Positions 29,412-35,998 of a DNA stretch of 35,998 bases are shown one piece after another. The notes under the pieces were generated by a model. It searched no databases, was not told the origin of the DNA, and saw only the letters and a program-made list of their open reading frames with translations. The first letter of the stretch is position 1, and each line of letters begins with the position of its first letter. Made by a program: the position numbers and the translations under genes. Source of the DNA: Candidatus Altimarinota bacterium (lineage in GTDB: Bacteria; Patescibacteriota; Gracilibacteria; BD1-5; UBA6164); contig JAQUKG010000005.1 in the NCBI GenBank assembly GCA_028719245.1, positions 1-35,998 of the forward strand. Reading direction: 5' to 3'.

Positions 29412-30345
29412 AATGATGTTCTTCATTATGAGTTTCAAAAGATTTTATTTCTGAAATATTTGCTTTTCACTCTATATAAGCAAAATACCGAATAGAAGTT
29501 TTTAGAATATCTAAAACTCATCATAAATATCATAGTATTAGTATTAATATAATAAATATTATACTTAAACTTATAACTGTAATTATTAAAAATATTTTTG
29601 TTGTTATATATGTGATTGCAGATGCTATAAAAAATGGAAAAATTAAATATACTAAAAAGTTAATTAAAATTCTGATATTTACTAAAAACATATAAAAATA
29701 TAATTTTGAAGTCATTGCTATATTTAGAATCGCTATTCTTATTGATTCATTAATAGCTTCTAGAGCTCATTTTCCATTTAAGACTATTTCAAATCTAGCA
29801 TAAGCAAATAATATATTTACTATTGTTGATATAAATAATAAAAATAAAAAAACCAATGATAAATAATAAAAATATTCAATTCAAACAAACCTTAAACAAA
29901 ATAAAAAAATATTTATTATGCTCATGAATTTAAATTGACTAAATATATTTCAAAATTCAAATAATGGTAAATATCTATACAGTCAGTTTCAAAAACTATC
30001 ACCAATACTTACTTCTGTTTCGCTTTGTATTTTTTTTGATATATAATATATCAATGTTCCTTCATATAAAGGCATTAATATAATATATAAAAGGAAAACT
30101 ATTAAAAGTCATATTAATATATCTTTAAAATATCATGAATTAAATAAATTTAAAATAATTCTCAATATTTTATCTTCTTGATGAAATATTTCTACATAAG
30201 TATATATTGTTTGGTATACTAAAATTATAGTTATAAATATTATTGAGATAAGTCATGGAAAAAAATAAAATTTTTTTATTTTACTATCTTCGTGAATAAT
30301 ATCCCAAGATTTTTGAATAATTTTTTCTTTAATATGATTATTCAT
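29410..30345 (-). CDS. polytopic membrane protein, unknown function
   Basis: 311 residues with about six hydrophobic helices, among them LISIIFITIILVYQTIYTYV, GLLIVFLLYIILMPLYEG, FLFCLRFVG, FLLFISTIVNILFAYARFE, and a long C-terminal pair rich in Ile and Leu. The middle has NGKGALEAINESIRIAI, a pattern recalling bacterial integral proteins of the DUF7847/DUF975 kind, but I do not assign it. It ends in a His-rich tail (ETHNEEHH). It starts within the last eight nt of the solute-binding protein gene (ATGAATAA), so the two are translationally coupled and probably act together. Confidence 0.72.
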
Positions 30346-32497
30346 TTTTGAAAATTTTTGAAATAAAGTCTAGAAAATTAGAAAAACTTTTTTCAGAAAA
30401 ATTTATATTTTTCTCATAAGTTACATAAGATTTATTTATAGCATCATTTATTGCTAAATCTCAAGAAATGTTTTTTTGAATTTTAAATAATTTTATATTC
30501 TTATCAATTAATATATTGTTTTCTTTTTTATATAATGCTTTAAATATTCTTCTATCATTTATTATATTTATAGCATCATTTTCCTTTTGGTTAATACTTT
30601 TTTCATCTAGAATATTTGTTTCTAATTCTTCTAAAATTAAATCTAAATTTAAATTTTTTAGATTTGCAAAATTAAATCAGGATTTAGCTTGGCTTGAATG
30701 AAAATAAGGATAAATATTAAAATTAAATATTCATAAATCTATTCAAACTAAGATTATATCATAATCTTTTTCTCAAGAGTTAATTTTTTTGTTTAAATCA
30801 GATAAATTAATAGGAATACTATCAACAATAATCCCATAAGTTTGAAGGGAATTTTTTACAACATTTGCAACTCACGAAAGTTCTTCATTACTATCAATAT
30901 AATATAGTTTTAATTTGAATTGTTTTAAATTATAATCATAATAATATTTATCATCTAAAGCAATAATATTTTTCTTTCTTTGTTCATTTATAATATTATT
31001 TTGAATTGGTTTTATTTCAGTTATTGTTTCAGTTTTTTTAAAATAATTTTCTTCTATAGTTTTTAATTTTTCTTTATCTGTAGAAAATACTATATTAAAC
31101 TCTTCTTTTAATATTTTTTTTCATCAAATAACAAAATAAATTTTGTAATTATTTTCTCAAATTATTACATTTTTAAAACTAGTTTTTAGTCTGTAATAAA
31201 AATTTGTATTTCATTTTTTAAATCAAGATAATTTATAATTATTTATATATATTTCTTCAGGATTTTCATTATTTGTATTTCAATTTAAAAGTATATCATC
31301 TTCACTTAAAAAATTATATTTATTATTTATTGGAGAAACTATATATGTTAATTTAGAATTAATTTTTTCTGGAACCTCTTGTTTTATTTCAGTTTTTTTC
31401 TCTTCTTTAGATAAAAGATTTATTAGAAAATCTTTTTTATAATATCACATTTCTTTAATAGTATTTTCTAAATTTAAGTTTGGAATTTCAAATTTTGTTT
31501 CACCAGTTCAATATAAATAGGCATCTGAAGCAATATCATATCAAGATCATAAAGTTTTTAATATAGAATTTGAACCTATTTTTGATAATATAAAAGTTCT
31601 AAGGTTATAATTTTTTATTTTATCTTCATTAATAAAAATAGACATATATTGATTTAAATTATATGTTATTTTATTAAGTCTAGACATACTATCTCAGATA
31701 ATATTATTTTTATCAAAAAAAATGTTTATTATATCTTTGTGTTTTAAAAAATGTTCCGTATCTCTAAAAATTTTATAAATATATTTTGAAATTAAAATAT
31801 TTTCTTTTTTATAAAATTCATTTTTTGTCAAAATTAATTTTTGAATTCATAAACTATCATCATAACTGACTGTATCAACTTTATATGGTCAAGAATAAAT
31901 TCAATCAATAGGATTAAATTTTCAAAATAATTCTTTGTTTCATATATTATCAAGTATTTCTTTTGAAACAATTGGTTGAAAAAATACTTGTAAAAAATTT
32001 ACATCTTTTACTTTATTTGAAAATGATATTATTCAAGGCTTTGAAGTAATTTTAGTTTCTTTTAATAATGAACCCATAAGTGGGTTTATATTTGAGTTTT
32101 TTATTATATTATAGGTTGAAACAATATCTTCAGCAGTTATATCTTTTCAATTAGACCATTTAATATTATTATCTAAATAACATTCTATATAATTTAAGTT
32201 TTTTATATCACAATTTGCTAAATCTCAAATAATTTTATTATTTTTTTGGTCATATTTTAGTAAACTTCTATAAAGCATATAAATTACATTTTTATTATAA
32301 TCATTACTATTTAAAAGTGGGTTTAAGTGTGGAAAGTCTCATATAATTCATTCTGAAATACTTCATCACTCAATAGGAATTTCTTTAGCATTATCATAAA
32401 AATAAATATACAATATATGTCATCAAATTATAAACGAAAAAAACATACTTATGAAAAATAAGTATTTTTTTAATATTTCAATATTTTCCTTATTCAT
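30338..32497 (-). CDS. SBP_bac_5 extracellular solute-binding protein with inserted domain
   Basis: 719 residues, longer than the usual 500-600. One N-terminal membrane anchor (FISMFFSFIIGGHILYIYF), then GDFPHLNPLLNSNDYNK and YRSLLKYD, NNIKWSNGKDITAEDIVSTY (about 113-132, the family 'kWsdG--vTA-DV' motif) and YSGPYKVD. About 383-485 hold an inserted beta-rich segment (EEIYINNYKLSGFKKGNTNF). The last part, from about 527, returns to the family fold (FKLKLYYIDSNEELSGVAN). It would capture oligopeptides or similar ligands. No permease or ATPase genes for an ABC importer are beside it. Membrane anchored, not lipidated: no lipobox Cys. Confidence 0.82.
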
Positions 32498-32517
32498 GGA
32501 TATTATTTAATAATAAT

Positions 32518-32736
32518 TTATTTAATGAAAAAAAATAATAGAGAATTAAGTGTAAATAATGTTCAAAGAATAATTGTAGTAATATGTAAAACTTTTTCTC
32601 ATCATCTTTTTGTAATACTTCACATTCAACCTCACATACTTGTTAGATTTAATGATACATTTTTGTTTTGTATTAAAATTATAATAATAAGTAATACAGA
32701 AATAATTATTTGCGATATAGTTAAAATAGTTTCCAT
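32518..32736 (-). CDS. secG: preprotein translocase subunit SecG
   Basis: 72 residues, two membrane helices: ISQIIISVLLIIIILIQNKN and TTIILGTLFTLNSLLFFF. Between them is SMGGGMGSITKRGGEKVLH, the SecG loop with Gly-rich and Lys/Arg sequence. All loop glycines but one are TGA codons, so the gene is unreadable under the standard code. SecG helps SecYE in protein export. It lies 20 nt upstream of the solute-binding protein gene. Confidence 0.9.
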
Positions 32737-32738
32737 TT

Positions 32739-33134
32739 TTATTTTTTAGAAAATAACATTGAATACAAAATATTCAAAAAAGTAAAAATTGCAACTGCAA
32801 TTATAAAATTTACAGTTCAATTAATTATAAATTTCATATTTGGTAGCATTAGGATGTCATTTATAGTTTTTGATAACAACCATAATAAAAATGCATTTAT
32901 TAGTAAACTAATGATAGGAAATATAAAAAATAATGGTAATCAAAGTAATTTTAAAACAGGTTTTACAAATGTATTTAAAAGTCATAATATTACTCATCAT
33001 AATAAGTATGTTTTCCAAGCATCAATTCAAGCAGGTAATACTTCTACTGCATTTGGGTGAGTTTCATTATTTAATAAATACCAAATTATAAATAATATGG
33101 AAGCATTTAGTAAAATTGAGAAAAATATTTTCAT
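32739..33134 (-). CDS. phage holin 4_2/YvlD-family membrane protein
   Basis: 131 residues with about four hydrophobic helices. The pattern LLGGVILGLLNTFVKPVLKL, then LPLFFIFPIISLLINAFLLW is the PF04020 hallmark (G-L-L-N-x-F-V-K-P and L-I-N-A). The family occurs widely in chromosomes and is not evidence of a prophage. It overlaps nothing and ends two nt before the SecG start, so they share a message. Function is unknown; a membrane-maintenance role has been proposed for the family. Confidence 0.85.
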
Positions 33135-33258
33135 AATTTTTATTTAAAAAATAATTTTAGAGTTTATATTCATTTTTTTTTAAAATTCAAGATTATTTTT
33201 ATTGATTTATAATAATTTTTAAATAATATAAAATATATTTTTATTAATTTTAAATTTT
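33135..33258. other. short divergent intergenic region
   Basis: 124 nt between two divergent genes. TATAAT at 33208-33213 and TATAAA at 33227-33232 are possible -10 elements; TTGATT at 33202-33207 is a weak -35. Confidence 0.35.
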
Positions 33259-33504
33259 ATGAAAAAAATTCAAAATAATTTTTTTGATTTAATATTGTTC
33301 TTTGTGAGTATATTTTTTTCTTTTTATAGAAGTATTTTATGAATCTTATGAATAAAAAAAATTACTAGAAAATGAATATTTTTTAGAAGTCTTGATTATA
33401 TTTTTAGATTATGGCCAAATAACTTTTGGGCAAAACCAACATTATTTAAAATTTGAATGTTTTTTTGATCTTTTATCAAATATATATTTTATAATAAAAA
33501 ATAG
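33259..33504 (+). CDS. small membrane-associated protein, unknown
   Basis: 81 residues, which I do not recognise. One hydrophobic segment near the N-terminus (FFDLILFFVSIFFSFYRSIL) is followed by basic and aromatic residues: KKITRKGIFFRSLDYIFRLW, PNNFWAKPTLFK and FIKYIFYNKK. It ends in TAG and the next gene (pilin) begins four nt later, so the two are co-transcribed. It probably sits at the inner face of the membrane and may help the pilus cluster, but this is position only. Confidence 0.6.
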
Positions 33505-33507
33505 TTT

Positions 33508-34638
33508 ATGAAAATATGTAAAAAAGCTTTTACATTAATAGAAATGATCCTTGCAATTTTAATATTTACAATTGTTATAATTTGATGATTTCAAGCTTTA
33601 TCAGCTGTAGGTTTATGAAAAGTTAAACTTATTGAAGAAACAAATATTACAAAAGATGCATATTATTTTAGTCAAAAATTATTTGAAGAAATAAAATCTG
33701 GTTGAACTATTGATTTTGAAGAATATTTTAATAGAAAAGTAATTTGAAATACAACTTGAAATTGACATTATGATATAAATAGTTGATTTTGAAATTTTTG
33801 AAGTTGATGAACCGTTTGAAATTCAACTTATTGAGATTTTTTTTATTATTGTAGAAGCTGAAGTTGAATTACTACTGAAAATATGTGAACTTGATGATGT
33901 TATAATAATGACTTCAATAATTACTGAGTTTCTGTGAATTTAAAACCTCAAAGATATTGAGAATATGCTTTTCAATTTATTGATTATAACTCAAATATGA
34001 ATTGAGACTGATGATATTATTGAGATGAAAATTTAGACTGAAATATTAGATGAGATGATGATGATGAAAATATCTGAGAATGACCAGAAGCTTTTACTTG
34101 ATGAACAGATATAAAAGAAATTTATTTGATTTCATGAGATAAAAAGAAAAGAACTATTTTTAGATGGAATTGGATACAAGATCCAGTAAATCCAAATATT
34201 TGTGATGGGAGTTTATCAAATTTTTGAACTTGATGTTTAGGAACTATAGAATTTTTAAAACTTGAATGAAAAGATCGGTGAATTAATCATAATTCCTGAG
34301 CATTTTCAACTTGAAGTTATGATTGAATAATTGATACTTGGATAGTTGATAAAAATTTTACTGGATGAGTTGAAATAATAGCTTGAAGTGATAATAATAA
34401 TTATTGGCAATCTCTTTTTCCTGACAGTATAAGTGTTGCTGATTTTAAAGTTTTTATTTATCCAAATTTTAATCAAGATTATGCTTGGAAAAAAAGTTCA
34501 TCTAATAATGTGAATCCCTATGTAAGAATTCAATTAACATTAAAACCAAGTTGGAAAAAAAGATCAGCAATGAGAGGAATAGTTCCTGAAATTAAAATAT
34601 CAACAACTATTAATTTAACCGATTATTTTAGTAAATAA
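33508..34638 (+). CDS. large minor pilin with EF-hand-like loops
   Basis: 376 residues. Leader MKICKKA, cleavage site Ala7/Phe8 (KAFTLIEMILAILIF), Glu12 at +5. The head is very rich in Gly, Asn, Asp, Tyr and Trp. Residues 163-174 (NMNGDGGYYGDE) and 173-184 (DENLDGNIRGDD) each fit D/N-x-N-x-D-G-x-[I/Y]-x-x-x-[D/E], the calcium loop of EF-hand and dockerin proteins; they overlap by two residues. Both turn glycines are TGA. Cysteines at YYCRSG, GGCYNN, ICDGS and TGCLG probably form disulfides. It may be a calcium-regulated tip or adhesin subunit; that is inference from loops only. Confidence 0.83.
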
Positions 34639-34646
34639 ATATTTTT

Positions 34647-35564
34647 ATGAGAAAAAATAAATCCTGATTTTCAATTATTATATGAATGTGATTAGTTATT
34701 TTAATGACTTTATCAGCTTATTTAATACTTTCTTATATAATTCCTTTTTCACAAAACACTAAATGAATTGAAAACTCTTCTAATGCTTATTATTTATCTT
34801 ATGGTTGAATTGAAAAAGCTTTATACTTTATAGGAAAAGAAAGAACACCAGCAGATATGACAACTGAAACTTGATCAAATATGCCAAATACTTTAACTTG
34901 AATTAGTTATGAAACTTTTTCTTCTTGATCATCAATACCAAAACCTTGAGAATGAAATAGTGAATATGATAAAGATTATAATACAATATCTATAACAGAA
35001 GGTTTACAGCTTGAAGTTTGAAATAATATGATACCTAATTGGAGTTGAGTAAATTTTATTTTTAAAGTTCCAAATTTAGACCTAAATAATACAACTTCTG
35101 AAACTTTATCTGGATTAACTTTACCAATTATAAATTGGATGTTATCAACTGATAGTGATACTTTATCTGCAAGTTGAACAACTTATATTGAAGCTAATTG
35201 AACAACTTGAGTAAAAAGTTCAAACTGTTCTTCTTCTTGTAGTTGGCAGATAAATAATAAAAACTGAGTAATACTTGATTGAAGTCCTGAAATTTTTAAT
35301 CAAGCTTACTATAATAGTAATTGTTGAGCTTGATCTTCATGTATCTTAAAATTTTCAATTATAAATCCTTTAATATTAAGTACATGAAATAAAGTTGTTC
35401 CTTATTTAGAATATCAAATTAGTTGACTTTGAGGTTGATTTCCAGATAAATATGCAAAAATTATTTCGTCTTGAAAATCATATTGATTTCAAAAAAGTCT
35501 AGAAATTAAAATTCCTCAACAATTAACAACTAATCAAGCTCTTGATTTTACTGTATTTCAATAA
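34647..35564 (+). CDS. minor pilin lacking Glu5, PilX-like
   Basis: 305 residues. Leader MRKNKSG, then F8: GFSIIIGMGLVILMTLSAYL. Position +5 is Ile, so no Glu5, as in the pilin at 15268. A PilX/GspK-like feature is SSNAYYLSYGGIEKALYFIG after the helix, the usual 'A-x-x-G-x-E-x-A' element. The head is Ser/Thr/Gly-rich with a Cys cluster (SSNCSSSCSW) and another (SNCGAGSSCIL), likely two disulfides. It closes the pair begun at 33508, with eight nt between. Probably a tip-cap subunit of a second minor-pilin set. Confidence 0.8.
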
Positions 35565-35573
35565 CTTAAGAAA

Positions 35574-35998
35574 ATGAAACAATTTATAATTACTGAAAAT
35601 GATGCCAATCAAAGACTTGATAAATTTTTAAAAAAATTACTTCCAAATTCTTCTGCTAGTTTAATTTATAAATTTAATAGAAAGGATAAAATTAAAATCA
35701 ACTCTAAAAAACAAGATAACGAATACAAACTTCAAATTTGAGATATTGTAAAGATATTTTTAAATGATGATGAATTTAATATTTTAACAAAAAAATTTGA
35801 AGAAATAAATATTGAAAACAGGCAAAAATTTAATAAAGAAGATATAGTTTTTGAAGACTCTGATTTACTTGTAATTAATAAAGAACCGTGAATAAATGTT
35901 CATCCTTGAGATTATAAAACAAAAGAAACAAATATTATTTCACAAGTTCAAGATTATTTATGAGAAAAACTAAATAGTTTAACTTTTAAACCTTCACT
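35574..35998 (+). CDS. RluA/RluC-family pseudouridine synthase, cut by window end
   Basis: 141 residues seen before the edge. The N-terminal S4 domain: DANQRLDKFLKKLLPNSSAS, then LIYKFNRKDKIKINSKK and YKLQIGDIVKIFLND. It then enters the catalytic domain with DIVFEDSDLLVINKEPGINV and HPGDYKTKETNIISQV. The catalytic HRLDxxTSG lies beyond the window. The S4 pattern 'P-S/A-L-I-Y-K--R-K--I-N-K' is RluC-like. It is a second RluA-family gene beside pilin genes, as at the left end of the window. It starts nine nt after the pilin stop. Confidence 0.9.

Noticed and set aside
32525-32749. Plus-strand ORF opposite SecG
   Set aside because: The minus strand encodes a recognisable SecG; the plus frame is its shadow.
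32854-33060. Plus-strand ORF opposite the holin 4_2 protein
   Set aside because: The minus strand holds the family hallmark; no support on the plus strand.
32739-33134. Prophage remnant because of the holin name
   Set aside because: Holin 4_2/YvlD proteins are common chromosomal proteins; no other phage genes, attachment sites or integrase are present.

Overview
The window is very AT-rich and only makes sense if TGA is read as glycine (genetic code 25). On that basis it comes from a candidate phyla radiation bacterium of the Gracilibacteria (BD1-5) or Absconditabacteria (SR1) type. Under the standard code almost every gene shatters at TGA. Under code 25 I find 41 complete and 2 edge-truncated protein genes plus three tRNAs, nearly gap-free. 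They all end in TAA or, four times, TAG. Universal glycines fall on TGA codons: the GyrB ATP-lid, the MiaA P-loop, the protease GNSGG motif and the Gly(-1) of prepilin cleavage sites. The window alone does not separate the two phyla.

Layout. 1-3280 (minus): acyltransferase-3, phosphopantetheinyl transferase, a small helical protein, an RluA-type pseudouridine synthase and a cut-off pilin. 3442-5236: a secreted DUF2202 ferritin-like protein facing an RsbW-like ATPase, then HU. 5566-8350: a pilin coupled to a polysaccharide pyruvyl transferase, facing a GspF/PilC protein. 8456-10668: Hsp20, a YtxH-like membrane protein, a Cys-rich secreted protein and RsmA. 10752-16065: a type IV pilus operon with a T4SS_pilin-type protein, PilN-like, PilO-like, PilC and four pilin-like subunits. 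16269-17224: rpsF-ssb-rpsR with a promoter and structured leader. 17331-20225: an acidic hypothetical protein facing ComEC and an Lgt-like protein. 20314-21864: RNase Y. 22146-22873: tRNA-Thr, tRNA-Tyr, tRNA-Leu and rpmE in one apparent unit. 22870-26619: miaA, gyrB and a UPF0489 protein. 26659-33134: a secreted trypsin-like protease facing a membrane protein, an SBP_bac_5 solute-binding protein, SecG and a holin-4_2 membrane protein. 33259-35998: a small protein, two large minor pilins and a second RluA-family enzyme cut by the window edge.

How they fit together. The dominant theme is the cell surface: eight pilin-like proteins in four places, two PilC-like platforms, ComEC for DNA uptake, SecG, a surface protease, a solute-binding protein and surface-polymer enzymes. 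This fits a small cell that lives on a host or scavenges. Transcription units are compact. Terminator hairpins repeatedly overlap stop codons and are often shared by convergent genes. Promoters look sigma70-like with -35 TTGCAA or TTGACA, and most starts lack a Shine-Dalgarno sequence.

Most unusual items: an Lgt homologue lacking the signature catalytic residues; a 376-residue minor pilin with two EF-hand-like loops whose turn glycines include TGA codons; two pilins lacking Glu5 that each close a pilin cluster; a solute-binding protein with an apparent inserted Ig-like domain; and an orphan minus-strand terminator that may mark a small RNA.
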